Notes: generated from the sequence alone by a model not told the origin. A stretch of DNA of 64,000 bases from Caulobacteraceae bacterium (GCA_019748055.1 JAIEQC010000015.1:62001-126000); one strand, 5' to 3'; shown: positions 1-9,187, counted from the stretch's first letter. Numbers and translations: made by a program.

Positions 1-833
1 GCCTCGGCCCCGTCGGGCGTCACGCTGTTGTAGACCCGCAGCGGCGCCTGCCCCTCTTCGGCCATGCGCTCCAGAAGCGGCACGTCGGCCCACGGCACGC
101 TCATGTAATGCACTCCGGTCCAGCCGTAGCGGGCATAGACGCGGAAGCCCGCCTCATAGGCGCGGCGGATGGAGGCCTCGTCCTCGCGCGGGATCAGCCC
201 CGAGACCAGGGTCTCGGCCGCGTCGACCAGCAGGCCGGTCGGCGCGCCCGACGCGTCCTTCAGGATCTCGCCGCCGTCCGGCGCGGCGGTCATGCCGTCG
301 ATCCCGGCGGCTTCCAGCGCGGCGGTGGAGGCGACCACCGCATGGCCGTCGGCCCGGCCCAGCAGAACGATCCGGCCCGGCGCGGCGGCGTCCAGGTCCT
401 GACGCGTCAGGAAGCGGCCCTCCGGCCAGTGGGTCTCGATCCAGCCGCGGCCGATGATCGGCCCCTCCGGATTGGCCTCGGCCCAGGCCGACAGCCGCGC
501 CATGGCCTCGGCGACGGAGGCGGAGCCTTCAAGATTCAGCGTCAGCTCGCGCTGGCCGATGCCGTTCAGATGGGCGTGGCCGTCGGTGAAGCCGGGGAAC
601 AGGGTCGCGCCCTTCAGGTCGATCTCGACCGTGCCGTCGTCCAGCGCCAGATCGGGCCGCTCGTCGCCGACGTGCACGATGATCCCGTCGTCCACGACCA
701 CCACCCGCGCGGGCGGCGCGCCGTCCACGCCGGTGTGAATGATCCCGCCCCGGATGACCATGTCCTGGGCCAGGGCGGCGGGCGCGAGCGCCGACAGGGC
801 GACGGCGGCGGTCAGGGCGAGGCGGAAACGCAT
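1..833 (-). CDS. Secreted amidohydrolase (YtcJ-like, Amidohydro_3), 3' end outside window
   Basis: The N-terminal ~277 residues are visible; the gene runs off the left edge, so it is partial. Residues 1-22 form a signal peptide ending in LAQ, so the protein should be exported. It then reads as a metal-dependent hydrolase: a small beta-sandwich start (DMVIRGGIIHTG) followed by the first metal motif GHAHLN near residues 85-90. The family hydrolyses amide or imine bonds in small molecules; the substrate cannot be told. The ATG at 831-833 directly starts the signal peptide. It is transcribed away from the tRNA-Gly gene. Family assignment is firm, function general. Confidence 0.85.
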   Translation of the reverse strand, partial: MRFRLALTAAVALSALAPAALAQDMVIRGGIIHTGVDGAPPARVVVVDDGIIVHVGDERPDLALDDGTVEIDLKGATLFPGFTDGHAHLNGIGQRELTLNLEGSASVAEAMARLSAWAEANPEGPIIGRGWIETHWPEGRFLTRQDLDAAAPGRIVLLGRADGHAVVASTAALEAAGIDGMTAAPDGGEILKDASGAPTGLLVDAAETLVSGLIPREDEASIRRAYEAGFRVYARYGWTGVHYMSVPWADVPLLERMAEEGQAPLRVYNSVTPDGAE

Positions 834-924
834 GGGACGGACCTTGGCGGTGAACTTCGACCGCGTTTCTAGCGCCGCCCCGCGCCGGAGCGCCAGCGGC
901 GTGAGACCGCATCCCCGACGCCGC

Positions 925-954
925 TTGATCCGGCGCCCCGCGCCGCGCTACGAC
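925..954 (+). promoter_or_regulatory. Putative housekeeping-sigma promoter of tRNA-Gly
   Basis: TTGATCC at 925-931, a 15-nt spacer and GCTACGAC at 947-954 closely match the Caulobacter housekeeping consensus TTGACGS-N10-14-GCTANAWC. The -10 element ends 12 nt before the mature tRNA 5' end. Inferred from sequence only. Confidence 0.6.
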
Positions 955-966
955 GCCCCCGGCGCC

Positions 967-1040
967 GCGGGCATGATGTAGTGGTAGCCTGGCAGCTTCC
1001 CAAGCTGCTCGTGCGGGTTCGATTCCCGCTGCCCGCTCCA
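967..1040 (+). tRNA. tRNA-Gly (anticodon CCC)
   Basis: A 74-nt cloverleaf with acceptor GCGGGCA/TGCCCGC (967-973 with 1030-1036), anticodon stem GCAGC/GCTGC around the loop TTCCCAA (997-1003) giving anticodon CCC at 999-1001, and a T-arm with GGTTCGATTCC. Discriminator U73 is usual for bacterial tRNA-Gly, and CCA is encoded at 1038-1040. It is convergent with ruvB, whose stop is 17 nt downstream. Confidence 0.97.
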
Positions 1041-1057
1041 GCCGCCTTCGGACGAAT

Positions 1058-2086
1058 TCAGTCGAACAGCCCGCCGGTCTCCGGCCGCTTCGGTGGCTCG
1101 GTCAGGCCCAGGTGGGTATAGGCGCGGGCGCAGGCCATGCGGCCGCGCGGGGTGCGCTGGATGAAGCCCTGTTGGAGCAAGTAGGGCTCGATCACGTCCT
1201 CGACCGCGTCGCGGGCCTCGGCGATCGCCGCCGCCAGCGTGTCCATGCCGACCGGCCCGCCGCCATAGTTTTCGATCAGCGCCTTAAGGAAGCGGCGGTC
1301 CAGAGAGTCCAGTCCGGCCTCGTCCACCTCCAGCCGCGCCAGCGCGCGCGCCGCCTCCAGCCTGCCGACCGAGGTCGAGCCCTCGGCGTCGGCGAAGTCG
1401 CGCACGCGGCGCAGCAGTCTCCCGGCCACGCGCGGCGTGCCGCGCGAGCGGGCGGCGATCTCCAGCGCGCCGTCCTCGGTGACGGTCGCCCCCATCTTGC
1501 GCGCCGTGCCCATGACCACGCGGGTCAGCTCCTGCGGCGTGTAGAACTCCAGCCTCAGGGGGATGCCGAACCGGTCGCGCAGCGGCGTGGCCAGCAGCCC
1601 CGCCCGCGTGGTCGCGCCCACCAGGGTGAAGGGCGCCAGGTCGATCCGCACAGACCGCGCCGACGGCCCCTCGCCGATGATCAGGTCCAGCACATGGTCC
1701 TCCATGGCCGGATACAGGATCTCCTCCACCGCCGGGTTCAGGCGATGGATCTCGTCGATGAACAGGACGTCGCGCGGCTCCAGATTGGTCAGGATGGCCG
1801 CCAGATCGCCCGCCTTGGCCAGGATGGGGCCGCTGGTCGCGCGGAAGCCCACGCCCAGCTCGCGCGCCACGATCTGCGCCAGCGTGGTCTTGCCCAGCCC
1901 CGGCGGGCCGAACAGCAGGACGTGATCCAGCGCCTCCGCCCGCCCCCGCGCGGCCTCGATGAAGACCTTCAGATTGCCCTTGGCCTGCTCCTGCCCGACG
2001 AACTCCGACAGGGTCTGGGGGCGTAGGGCGCGGTCGTAGGCCTCGCCCGGCGCGGGGGCGGCGTCCACCAGCCTGTCCTCAGACAT
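1058..2086 (-). CDS. ruvB: Holliday junction branch migration ATPase RuvB
   Basis: RuvB is the hexameric motor that drives branch migration of Holliday junctions loaded by RuvA. The 342-residue length is normal. Visible: Walker A GPPGLGKT (about 60-67), Walker B DEIH (111-114), the sensor region GATTRAG, and the C-terminal winged helix with TPRGR. I start at ATG 2084-2086 (MSEDR); a GTG two codons upstream (2090-2092) is also possible. No clear ribosome-binding site is visible, and the upstream edge is a palindromic repeat lying 10 nt before this start. It follows ruvC-ruvA on the same strand, but a 129-bp repeat element separates it from ruvA. Confidence 0.97.
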   Translation of the reverse strand: MSEDRLVDAAPAPGEAYDRALRPQTLSEFVGQEQAKGNLKVFIEAARGRAEALDHVLLFGPPGLGKTTLAQIVARELGVGFRATSGPILAKAGDLAAILTNLEPRDVLFIDEIHRLNPAVEEILYPAMEDHVLDLIIGEGPSARSVRIDLAPFTLVGATTRAGLLATPLRDRFGIPLRLEFYTPQELTRVVMGTARKMGATVTEDGALEIAARSRGTPRVAGRLLRRVRDFADAEGSTSVGRLEAARALARLEVDEAGLDSLDRRFLKALIENYGGGPVGMDTLAAAIAEARDAVEDVIEPYLLQQGFIQRTPRGRMACARAYTHLGLTEPPKRPETGGLFD

Positions 2087-2095
2087 CCTCACACC

Positions 2096-2224
2096 CGCTC
2101 ATCCCCGCGAAAGCGGGGACCCAGTTCTTTTGTGGGGCACAATGTATGGGATTGGCGACGGTGCCCGACTTTTCGACGCCGGATCGCCTAAAGCACTGGG
2201 TCCCCGCTTTCGCGGGGATGAGCG
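2096..2224. repeat. Inverted palindromic repeat pair (REP/BIME-like) between ruvA and ruvB
   Basis: Two perfect 30-nt arms (2096-2125 and 2195-2224) are exact reverse complements. Each arm contains its own hairpin, CCCCGC-GAAA-GCGGGG. A 69-nt spacer with no coding signal lies between. The organisation (two inverted palindromic units, intergenic, inside an operon) is that of a bacterial interspersed mosaic element. It splits ruvA from ruvB and could stabilise or partly terminate the ruvCA message. Confidence 0.85.
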
Positions 2225-2236
2225 GAGACATGAGGC

Positions 2237-2854
2237 TCACCGTCCCAGCTCCTGCAGCGCGGCACGAATGACGGCGGACAGATCGGCGTCTTCGCCCAGC
2301 CGGATCAGGGCCTGATCCACCGCGCGCCGCGCGTTGACCTCGGCCACGCCGAGCCCGAGCAGGGCGGACACGGCCTCACCGGTCAGGCTGGGAGCCGGCG
2401 CCGGCGCCGCGACGTGCACGCCGGGCGCCGACGGCGTGAACGACACGTCGCCCAGCGGCTTGCCCTTCAGTTCGGTGACGATGCGCAGGGCCAGCTTGGG
2501 CCCGACGCCGTTCGCGCGCGCCACCGCCGCCTTGTCCTCGCGCGCCACGGCGGCGGCCAGGTCGCCGGGGGGCAGGACGTCGAGAACGCTCAGCGCCGCC
2601 TTGGGCCCCACGCCCTGGATACCGGTCAGGGTGGTGAAGGCCCGCCGCTCGGACCGGTCGAGAAAGCCGTAGAGGCGCGGCCCGCTCTCGGCGTTCCACA
2701 CGTGCTCGACGTGCAGGGTCGCCTCGTCGCCCGGCGCGGGCAGGCGCTGCAGCGTGCGCGATCCGCAAGCGACGACGTAGCCCACGCCGCCGCAGTCGAC
2801 GACGCAATGGTCCGCCTCGACCTCGGCCAGTATGCCCCGCAGCCGGCCGATCAT
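2237..2854 (-). CDS. ruvA: Holliday junction branch migration protein RuvA
   Basis: A 205-residue RuvA, the tetrameric junction-binding subunit of the RuvAB branch-migration complex. It begins with MIGRLRG, typical of the OB-fold domain. Two helix-hairpin-helix motifs for DNA backbone binding are visible ([11 protein letters not shown] and NGVGPKLAL), then a proline/alanine linker and the flexible C-terminal domain III that contacts RuvB. Start ATG 2852-2854 overlaps the ruvC stop by 4 nt (ATGA), so the two are translationally coupled. Downstream lies the palindromic repeat that separates it from ruvB. Confidence 0.97.
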   Translation of the reverse strand: MIGRLRGILAEVEADHCVVDCGGVGYVVACGSRTLQRLPAPGDEATLHVEHVWNAESGPRLYGFLDRSERRAFTTLTGIQGVGPKAALSVLDVLPPGDLAAAVAREDKAAVARANGVGPKLALRIVTELKGKPLGDVSFTPSAPGVHVAAPAPAPSLTGEAVSALLGLGVAEVNARRAVDQALIRLGEDADLSAVIRAALQELGR

Positions 2855-3366
2855 GCCGCCAGCCCCGGCGCGCGGCGCATCTGCGCGTGCGTGATGGCGA
2901 CGGCCAGGGCGTCGGCCGCGTCGGCCGTCACGTCGCCGGCGGCGGGCAGCAGCCGCTTCACCATGAAGGCGATCTGGCTCTTGTCGGCATGGCCGGCCCC
3001 GACGACGGCCTTCTTGATCAGGTTCGGCGCATACTCCGCGACCGACAGGCCGGCCCGCGCGGGGGCCAGCATCACGGCGGCCCGCGCGTGGCTCAGCTTC
3101 AGCGTCGAGCCTGGGTTCATGTTGACGAAGATCTCCTCGATCGCCGCCTCGTCGCATCCGTGGGCGGCGCAGACCTCGGCCACCGCCTCCATCAGGGCCA
3201 GAAGACGCGTCGACAGCGCGCCGTTCTCCGGCGCCTTGACCACGCCGTGCGCGATCCAGCGCAGGCGCGAGCCCGACGCCTCCACCACGCCCCAGCCGGT
3301 GCGGCGCAGGCCGGGGTCCAGTCCCAGAATGCGAGTCGCTGCACTTTGAATCGGTATGTTCGCCAT
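2851..3366 (-). CDS. ruvC: Crossover junction endodeoxyribonuclease RuvC
   Basis: The resolvase of the RuvABC system, cutting Holliday junctions symmetrically. At 171 residues it has normal length. The four acidic catalytic residues of the RNase H-like fold are present by alignment with E. coli RuvC: Asp17 (LGLDPG), Glu77 (AIEEIF), Asp149 and Asp152 (TADAADAL). It is the first gene of ruvC-ruvA. In relatives yebC usually lies just upstream on the same strand; here an inverted HNH gene intervenes, and the 90-bp gap to that gene must hold both divergent promoters. Confidence 0.96.
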   Translation of the reverse strand: MANIPIQSAATRILGLDPGLRRTGWGVVEASGSRLRWIAHGVVKAPENGALSTRLLALMEAVAEVCAAHGCDEAAIEEIFVNMNPGSTLKLSHARAAVMLAPARAGLSVAEYAPNLIKKAVVGAGHADKSQIAFMVKRLLPAAGDVTADAADALAVAITHAQMRRAPGLAA

Positions 3367-3456
3367 CCGTTCCAGTCATGCCGCAAACAGGGTTGACGAG
3401 CAATGAAGGGGACCGTCTCAATCCTTCACCCCAGTTTGAAGAGGTAGCGGCAAAGC

Positions 3457-4383
3457 GTGAAAGGCGTTTTCGACACGAAAGAACGGTCGGGCTACAGCGA
3501 CGTCTTTCCGGAGCGTTATCACTTCCCGGCTACGCGCCCTTATTTGGACGTCGCGCATTCGGTGACCGGTGACTGGATCATCTATCGCGAGCCACGGAGA
3601 AATCTCGGCCGTGAAGCCTACATTGGTGTCGGTCGGGTCGCGTCGATCGAATCGGATCCAGCTTCGCCGAAACACGCCTATGCCAACATCATCGACTATC
3701 TGCCTTTCGATCCGGTCGTAGGGTTCACTAGCGCACCAATCGATCGATACTGGGAGTCGGGTTTGCGACTGCTGGGCCCCGCTCATGCTGGGCGGTCACT
3801 GCAAGGCAAGTCTCTGCGGACGATCAGCGACCGAGATTTCGCCGGCATCGTCAACCGGGCGCTCAACGAAACCTTCGAGCCAGAAAACGCGATACGCTAT
3901 GGACCGGGCCTGGGAGAGATGCCGACACCGCCTTTGGTCGGCTACCCAGAGACTCCAGACGGCGATTTTATTCGGCGTATCGAGCAGACACTGGTCAATC
4001 GCAAAGTCCGAGATGCCAGTTTCCGCCGTGTCGTTTGCCGAGCCTACGATGATACCTGCGCCGTTACAGGGCTGAGGATCATCAACGGAGGTGGCCGTTC
4101 GGAAGTGCAGGCGGCCCATATCTGGCCCGTCGAACACGGAGGTCCTGACGTCGTGCAGAACGGCATCGCATTATCGGGGACCGTGCACTGGTTGTTTGAT
4201 CGGCACCTGATCTCGCTGACCGACGATTACCGCCTCCTCGTCGCTCACAACCGCGTCCCCAGCGAGTTGCGCGGGCTCTTTCATGGCCAGATGGATCGAA
4301 TCCGACTGCCCGATGACCCAAAGGACTGGCCCCATCCCAAATACGTGGAGAGACATCGGGACGCCTTTGCCGGGCACGCCTGA
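3457..4383 (+). CDS. HNH endonuclease with N-terminal uncharacterised (possible PUA/EVE-like) domain
   Basis: A 308-residue protein with a C-terminal HNH nuclease domain: the CAVTG segment near 201-205, AAHI with His221, [12 protein letters not shown] with Asn235, and HWLFDRH (244-250), matching the HNH_2 class of putative restriction endonucleases. The N-terminal ~120 residues (GDWIIYREP...[10 protein letters not shown]) look like a small beta-rich domain that could recognise modified bases; that is inference. Start is GTG 3457, the first start after an in-frame TAG at 3445; GAGG at 3441-3444 is a distant Shine-Dalgarno. Base composition is visibly less GC-rich than both neighbours, and TTA/ATA-type codons occur. 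It lies opposite to yebC and ruvC, ending 2 nt from the yebC stop. No methyltransferase is nearby. Confidence 0.85.
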   Translation: MKGVFDTKERSGYSDVFPERYHFPATRPYLDVAHSVTGDWIIYREPRRNLGREAYIGVGRVASIESDPASPKHAYANIIDYLPFDPVVGFTSAPIDRYWESGLRLLGPAHAGRSLQGKSLRTISDRDFAGIVNRALNETFEPENAIRYGPGLGEMPTPPLVGYPETPDGDFIRRIEQTLVNRKVRDASFRRVVCRAYDDTCAVTGLRIINGGGRSEVQAAHIWPVEHGGPDVVQNGIALSGTVHWLFDRHLISLTDDYRLLVAHNRVPSELRGLFHGQMDRIRLPDDPKDWPHPKYVERHRDAFAGHA

Positions 4384-4385
4384 GC

Positions 4386-5159
4386 CTACCCCCCGTAGGT
4401 CTCCCAGTCCTCGTCCGAGACGTCCTCGTTGGAGTGGACCTGCTGAACGTCGTCCTCGGCGTCGAGCGCATCCATCAGCTTGACCAGCGTGCCCACCGCC
4501 TCGCCCGACAGGGGCACGGTCGACTGCGGCTTCCAGACGATGGAGGTCGACTTGGGGTCGCCCAGCACCTTGGACATGGCCTCGGCCACGTCGTTCAGGT
4601 CCTCAAACGCCGTCCAGATGACGTGCCCCGGCGCGTCCTCATAGACGTCCGGCTTGACCAGATCGCTCTCGACGTCCTGGGCGCCCGCCTCGATGGCGGC
4701 CTCCATCACCGCGTCCTCGCTGCCCGCTTCGGCCGGATAGTGGATCTTGCCGACCCGGTCCCACATGAAGGTGACGCTGCCGGTCTCGCCCAGGGCCCCG
4801 CCGTGCTTGGCGAAGGCGGCGCGGACGTTTGACGCCGCGCGGTTGCGGTTGTCGGTCAGCACCTCGACCACGAACTGCACCCCGCCGGGGCCGCGGCCCT
4901 CGTAGCGGATCTCTTCCATGGCGTCGATTTCGCCGCCCGAGGCCTTCTTGATCGCCCGCTCGATGTTGTCCTTGGGCATGGACTCGGCCTTGGCGTTGTT
5001 CACCGCCAGGCGCAGGCGCGGGTTCATGGCCGGGTCGGGCATGCCCGACTTGGCCGCCACGGTGATCTCGCGCGACAGGCGGCTGAACAGCTTGGACCGC
5101 ACCGCGTCGGCGCGCCCCTTGCGGTGCATGATGTTCTTGAATTTCGAATGGCCGGCCAT
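4386..5159 (-). CDS. yebC: YebC/PmpR family protein
   Basis: A 257-residue member of the YebC/PmpR family, starting with the signature [14 protein letters not shown]. The conserved core [12 protein letters not shown] and the YEGRGPGG segment are present. Members act as transcriptional regulators, and related proteins help ribosomes through proline stretches or activate mitochondrial translation; which role applies here is not visible. Start ATG 5157-5159 is set by the family N-terminus. In many proteobacteria it sits directly before ruvC; here the HNH gene separates them. A 40-nt palindromic repeat lies 16 nt upstream of the start. Confidence 0.95.
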   Translation of the reverse strand: MAGHSKFKNIMHRKGRADAVRSKLFSRLSREITVAAKSGMPDPAMNPRLRLAVNNAKAESMPKDNIERAIKKASGGEIDAMEEIRYEGRGPGGVQFVVEVLTDNRNRAASNVRAAFAKHGGALGETGSVTFMWDRVGKIHYPAEAGSEDAVMEAAIEAGAQDVESDLVKPDVYEDAPGHVIWTAFEDLNDVAEAMSKVLGDPKSTSIVWKPQSTVPLSGEAVGTLVKLMDALDAEDDVQQVHSNEDVSDEDWETYGG

Positions 5160-5175
5160 GGAGGGGTCTTTTCTG

Positions 5176-5215
5176 GCCCTAACGCTCGCCGCGCGGCGGC
5201 TCACTGCTTGAGGGC
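5176..5215. repeat. 40-nt dispersed palindromic element, copy A
   Basis: Bounded by GCCCT (5176-5180) and AGGGC (5211-5215), with an inner hairpin GCCGC-gcg-GCGGC at 5188-5200 and the conserved block TGCTTGAGGGC. The same 40-nt layout recurs at 5983 and 31568. It lies just upstream of yebC, inside its probable 5' untranslated region. Confidence 0.75.
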
Positions 5216-5346
5216 GGGTGGAGTTCTGGCGCACGCGCTTGGCGAGCGTGGCGACGGCATCTAGCCGAGGGCGCGGCGGCTGTCACGGCGCCGGAACCGC
5301 GACGGTGCGCCGGGCATTTCAGCCGCGCACCCTGCAGGAGAGCGCC

Positions 5347-5531
5347 ATGACCGCCCACGACGAGACCTGGATCGAGGACGACGAGGGTCAGGCCGACATC
5401 GTCGAGTGGTACGAGGCGCGCCCCGTCACCGTCTCGACCGCCGCCGCCACCGGCTCGCTGGTCGGCGCCTTCGCGCTCGGCGCCCTCGTGGCCGTGGGCG
5501 CCCTGGTCGTCATGGGCCGGCTGGATCTGGA

Positions 5532-5535
<4 letters not shown>
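5347..5535 (+). CDS. Small single-span membrane protein
   Basis: A 62-residue protein. Residues 1-28 are acidic (MTAHDETWIEDDEGQ), and residues ~33-57 form one hydrophobic, alanine/glycine/valine-rich membrane segment (GSLVGAFALGALVAVGALVVMG). An AGGAG at 5336-5340 sits 6 nt before ATG 5347, which supports translation and this start. I recognise no family. Its stop overlaps the convergent thioesterase gene by 4 nt. Probably a real small gene because of the good ribosome-binding site and membrane pattern, but its role is unknown. Confidence 0.6.
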
Positions 5536-5969
<434 letters not shown>

Positions 5970-5982
5970 GAATCTCCTTTGT

Positions 5983-6022
5983 GCCCTACCGCTCGACGCG
6001 CGGCGTCTCGCTGCTTGAGGGC
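5983..6022. repeat. 40-nt dispersed palindromic element, copy B
   Basis: GCCCT (5983-5987) to AGGGC (6018-6022), inner hairpin GACGC-gcg-GCGTC at 5995-6007. Compared with copy A, one stem base changes from C to A and its partner from G to T, so pairing is kept. It sits just upstream of the thioesterase gene, in the same position as copy A relative to yebC. Confidence 0.75.
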
Positions 6023-6108
6023 GGATCGTTTCCCCTGACGCGTCTACGCGCGTTCGAAGGGCAGCCTTGGGCTTGACGGACGCGGCGTCAAGCGGGCCGC
6101 ATACGGCC

Positions 6109-7233
6109 ATGAACATCCGCGCCGCCGTGCTGCGCGCCACGGGCGCCGCCAGACCCTATGCCGACAGCCGTCCGCTCTCGATCGAGACGGTGCGGCTGGA
6201 CCCGCCCGGCCCCGGCGAGGTGCTTGTGGCGATCAAGGCGGCGGGCCTGTGCCACTCCGACCTCAGCGTGATCGACGGAAACCGCCCTCGCCCTCTGCCC
6301 ATGGCGCTGGGGCACGAGGCGGCAGGGGTGGTGGAGGCGGTCGGCGTCGGCGTCGAGGACCTGAAGCGAGGCGACCGCGTGGTCATGGTCTTCATGCCGT
6401 CCTGCCGTCATTGCGCGCCGTGCGAAGCTGGGCGGCCCGCGCTGTGCGAGCCCGGCGCCGCAGCCAACGGCAAGGGCGAACTGCTGGCCGGCGGACGGCG
6501 CCTGCACGACGCCGGCGGCGACCTGCACCACCACCTCGGGTGCTCGGCCTTCGCGGAGAAGGCGGTGGTCTCGCGCCGCTCGCTGGTGTGCGTGCCCGAC
6601 GACCTGCCCTTCGAACACGCCGCCCTGTTCGGCTGCGCGGTTCTGACCGGCGTCGGGGCGGTGATGAACACGGCCGCCGTGCGGCCCGGCCAGTCGGTCG
6701 CCGTGGTCGGTCTGGGCGGCGTCGGCCTGGCCTCGGTCATGGGCGCGCTGGCGGCGGGGGCTTCGCGGGTGATCGCCGTCGATCTGTCGGAAGACAAGCT
6801 GGCGCTGGCCCGGTCCTTCGGCGAGGTGCTCACGGTGAACGCGGCCGACCCCGACGCGGTCGATCGGGCCCGCGCCCTGACCGGCGGCGGGGCCGACGTC
6901 GTGCTGGAGATGGCGGGTTCGGCCCGCGCGCTGGACGCCGCCTGGCGCATGACGCGACGCGGCGGCGCCACCGTCACCGCCGGACTGCCGCCGCCCGACG
7001 CGCTCCTGCCGGTCAACATCGTCCAGCTGGTCGCCGAGGCGCGGACGCTGAAGGGCTCCTACATCGGCGACGGCGACCCCCTGCGCGACGTGCCGCTGTA
7101 CGTGGAGCTGTTCCGCAAGGGTCGCCTGCCGGTGGACCGCCTGCTGACGAAGACGATCGCGCTGGACCAGATCAACGCCGCCTTTGACGACCTGGCGGAC
7201 GGCCGCACGGTCAGGACGGTCGTCACCTTCTAG
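6109..7233 (+). CDS. Zinc-dependent alcohol dehydrogenase (MDR family)
   Basis: A 374-residue medium-chain dehydrogenase oxidising an alcohol with NAD(P). Catalytic zinc ligands: Cys48 (GLCHSD) and His69-Glu70 (GHEAAG). Four structural-zinc cysteines lie at about 99, 102, 105 and 113 (CRHCAPC...LCEPG). The nucleotide fold shows GLGGVGLAS followed by an acidic residue in IAVDLSEDK, favouring NAD. It resembles the class III-like AdhD group; the substrate is not evident. ATG 6109 is chosen because the reading frame upstream offers only a weak TTG. The stop overlaps the convergent ppk2 gene by 4 nt. Confidence 0.9.
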   Translation: MNIRAAVLRATGAARPYADSRPLSIETVRLDPPGPGEVLVAIKAAGLCHSDLSVIDGNRPRPLPMALGHEAAGVVEAVGVGVEDLKRGDRVVMVFMPSCRHCAPCEAGRPALCEPGAAANGKGELLAGGRRLHDAGGDLHHHLGCSAFAEKAVVSRRSLVCVPDDLPFEHAALFGCAVLTGVGAVMNTAAVRPGQSVAVVGLGGVGLASVMGALAAGASRVIAVDLSEDKLALARSFGEVLTVNAADPDAVDRARALTGGGADVVLEMAGSARALDAAWRMTRRGGATVTAGLPPPDALLPVNIVQLVAEARTLKGSYIGDGDPLRDVPLYVELFRKGRLPVDRLLTKTIALDQINAAFDDLADGRTVRTVVTF

Positions 7234-7967
7234 GGATTCAGCCGACCCTTGGCCGCATCGCCCGCAACGCAGATCGCGCGATCCGGCTTCACGCCCTTTT
7301 CCCCGAGTGCGGACAGAATCGTGCGGATGACGTTCAGGCGTGCGGACTTCTTGTCGTCGGTGACGACGCAGGTCCAGGGCGCTTTCCTGACATGGGTTTC
7401 GGCCAGCATGCGATCGCGCGCGGCGGAATAGGCGTCCCAGCGCTTCTGGGCCTCGGCGTCCAGCGGGGACACCTTGAAACGCTTGAGCGGATCCTCGACG
7501 CGCTCTGCGAGGCGACGCGCCTGCTCGGCGCGTGAGATGTCGAGCCACAACTTGATCAGGATCACACCGTCGTCCGTAAGCATCCGTTCGAACAGAGGCG
7601 CGTCCTTCAGGAAGGTTTCGGTCTGGGCCGGGGTGCAGAAGCCCATGACCGGCTCGACCCCCGCCCGATTGTACCAGGACCGGTTGAATATCACCGTCTC
7701 ACCGGCGGCCGGCAGGTGGGGGACGTAGCGCTGGAAGTACCACTGGCTGGTCTCGCGCTCGGTCGGCTTGGGCAGGGCGACCACCCGGGTCTGGCGCGGC
7801 GCCATGTATTCGGTCAGCCGCTTGATCGCTCCGTCCTTGCCTGCGGCGTCGCGCCCCTCGAACACGATGAGGATCCGTCGCCCCTGCTCGATCAGGCGAT
7901 GCTGGAGATCCACCACGCGCACCTGCAGGCGTTCCAGTTCGTCGTCGTAGTCGTCCTTCTGGCCCAT
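7230..7967 (-). CDS. ppk2: Polyphosphate kinase 2
   Basis: A 245-residue PPK2 domain protein that transfers phosphate between polyphosphate and nucleotides. Walker A is GRDAAGKDG (38-46), preceded by ILIVFEG. The conserved RSWYNRAGVEPVMGFC lid and the Walker B-like ILIKLWLDIS are present. A single full PPK2 domain of this length fits the one-domain classes that phosphorylate NDP or NMP; the subclass cannot be fixed by eye. Start ATG 7965-7967. It diverges from the serine hydrolase gene across a 67-bp gap. Confidence 0.94.
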   Translation of the reverse strand: MGQKDDYDDELERLQVRVVDLQHRLIEQGRRILIVFEGRDAAGKDGAIKRLTEYMAPRQTRVVALPKPTERETSQWYFQRYVPHLPAAGETVIFNRSWYNRAGVEPVMGFCTPAQTETFLKDAPLFERMLTDDGVILIKLWLDISRAEQARRLAERVEDPLKRFKVSPLDAEAQKRWDAYSAARDRMLAETHVRKAPWTCVVTDDKKSARLNVIRTILSALGEKGVKPDRAICVAGDAAKGRLNP

Positions 7968-8034
7968 GCCCCACCGTGACGGATGCGGCGCGAAATGTCA
8001 TGCGCCGGAGGCTCGGCATGGGCTAGATGGGGGA

Positions 8035-9180
8035 ATGACGAGCTTCCCATACCCACTCCATCGCCGCGGCCTGATGCTGGGCGCCGGAGCCCTCGCCGCT
8101 TCGTCGACGGTCGCAGGAGCCGTGACGGCCGCCGATCCGGGCGCCTATGCGGCCGCATTGGATCTGGCGTTCTCGCGCGGCGGAGCCCCCGCCCTGGCCG
8201 GGATGGTGGTGGGCCGGTCCGGCGCGACCTGGGTCGGCGTCCGCGGCGTACGACGCCAGGGAGCCCAGGACGTCGCCACGCGTGAGGATCGTTGGCATCT
8301 GGGATCCAACACCAAGGCCATGACCGCCGCGCTTTGGGCCCGCACGGTCCAGACGGGTCTGGCCCGCTGGGACATGCCGCTGACTGACGTCTTCCCGGAC
8401 GTGGCCGTGCATGAGCGGTTCGCGGGTCTGACCGTCGACGATCTGATGCGGCACCGCGCGGGCCTGACCGACGACGGACTGCTGACCCCGGCCTGGCTGA
8501 GAGCGTCGCGCGCGGACGCCCGCCCCTTGACCGAGCAGCGGGCCGCTCTGGCGGCGCAGGCCCTGTCCGCGGCCCCGGCCGGACGGGCGGGGACCTTCGC
8601 CTACGGCAACCTGAACTACATCATCCTGGGCGCCGCTCTCGAGCGGCTGCACGGAGCCGCCTGGGAAGACCTGATGCGTCGCGATCTGTTCGAGCCGCTG
8701 GGGATCGCCAGCGGCGGCTTCGGAACGCCGGTCGACCCCGCGCCCTGGGGGCACCGCTCCGCCGGAGGCGTGGCGACGGCGATCGCGCCGGGACCGTCCG
8801 GCGACAATCCGGCGGCCCTGGGCCCCGCGGGCACGGCGCACATGACGCCGGCCGACTACGGCCGGTTCCTCTCGGTGTTTCTGGACGGCGGCAAGGGCTG
8901 GCTGACAGGGGCGTCGCTGGAGCGCCTGACGACGCCGTTCGAGGGTCCGCCTCCCGCCTATGCCGCCGGCTGGGGCGTCATCCGCGCCGGCTGGGCGGGT
9001 CGCGATCGGGGGCCCGGGCCGCTGCTGACGCACGACGGGTCCAACACCTTCTGGTACGCGAGCGCGGCGTTGGCCCCGGAGCGAGGGATCGGCTTCGTGG
9101 CCTTGTCCAACGACGCCGGACGCGGCGCGGACGCGGTGGGCGATCTGATCGGCCGCCTGATCCGGACGGCCGCGGCCTGA
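8035..9180 (+). CDS. Exported serine beta-lactamase-fold hydrolase
   Basis: A 381-residue class C beta-lactamase/DD-peptidase-fold protein. The N-terminus HRRGLMLGAGALAASS (from residue 9) has a twin-arginine-like pair and a hydrophobic stretch, suggesting export, possibly by Tat. Catalytic motifs: Ser91-x-x-Lys94 (SNTK), Tyr190-x-Asn192 (YGN), and HDGS (333-336) in the place of the KTG-type motif. Such proteins are often esterases or D-amino peptidases, and resistance cannot be assumed. GGGGGA stands just before ATG 8035. The next gene follows after 7 nt, so both are probably co-transcribed. Confidence 0.88.
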   Translation: MTSFPYPLHRRGLMLGAGALAASSTVAGAVTAADPGAYAAALDLAFSRGGAPALAGMVVGRSGATWVGVRGVRRQGAQDVATREDRWHLGSNTKAMTAALWARTVQTGLARWDMPLTDVFPDVAVHERFAGLTVDDLMRHRAGLTDDGLLTPAWLRASRADARPLTEQRAALAAQALSAAPAGRAGTFAYGNLNYIILGAALERLHGAAWEDLMRRDLFEPLGIASGGFGTPVDPAPWGHRSAGGVATAIAPGPSGDNPAALGPAGTAHMTPADYGRFLSVFLDGGKGWLTGASLERLTTPFEGPPPAYAAGWGVIRAGWAGRDRGPGPLLTHDGSNTFWYASAALAPERGIGFVALSNDAGRGADAVGDLIGRLIRTAAA

Positions 9181-9187
9181 CCTCGCC

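Noticed and set aside
1112..2026. Long plus-strand open frame opposite ruvB
   Set aside because: Composition is Arg/Gln/His/Gly-rich, as expected from the antisense frame of a GC-rich gene; ruvB on the other strand is unmistakable.
2130..2315. Small plus-strand open frame between ruvB and ruvA
   Set aside because: It is built from the inverted repeat and the antisense of ruvA; no ribosome-binding site or protein-like composition.
3378..3572. Small open frame starting before the HNH gene
   Set aside because: Overlaps the HNH gene in another frame and has no family match; the HNH frame has an upstream stop and its own GTG start.
3457..4383. HNH gene as part of a classical restriction-modification system
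   Set aside because: No DNA methyltransferase or specificity gene is encoded within the flanking kilobases; neighbours are ruvC and yebC.
8035..9180. Serine hydrolase as a beta-lactamase resistance gene
   Set aside because: It has the fold and SxxK/YxN motifs, but many family members are esterases or peptidases; HDGS replaces KTG and nothing ties it to resistance.
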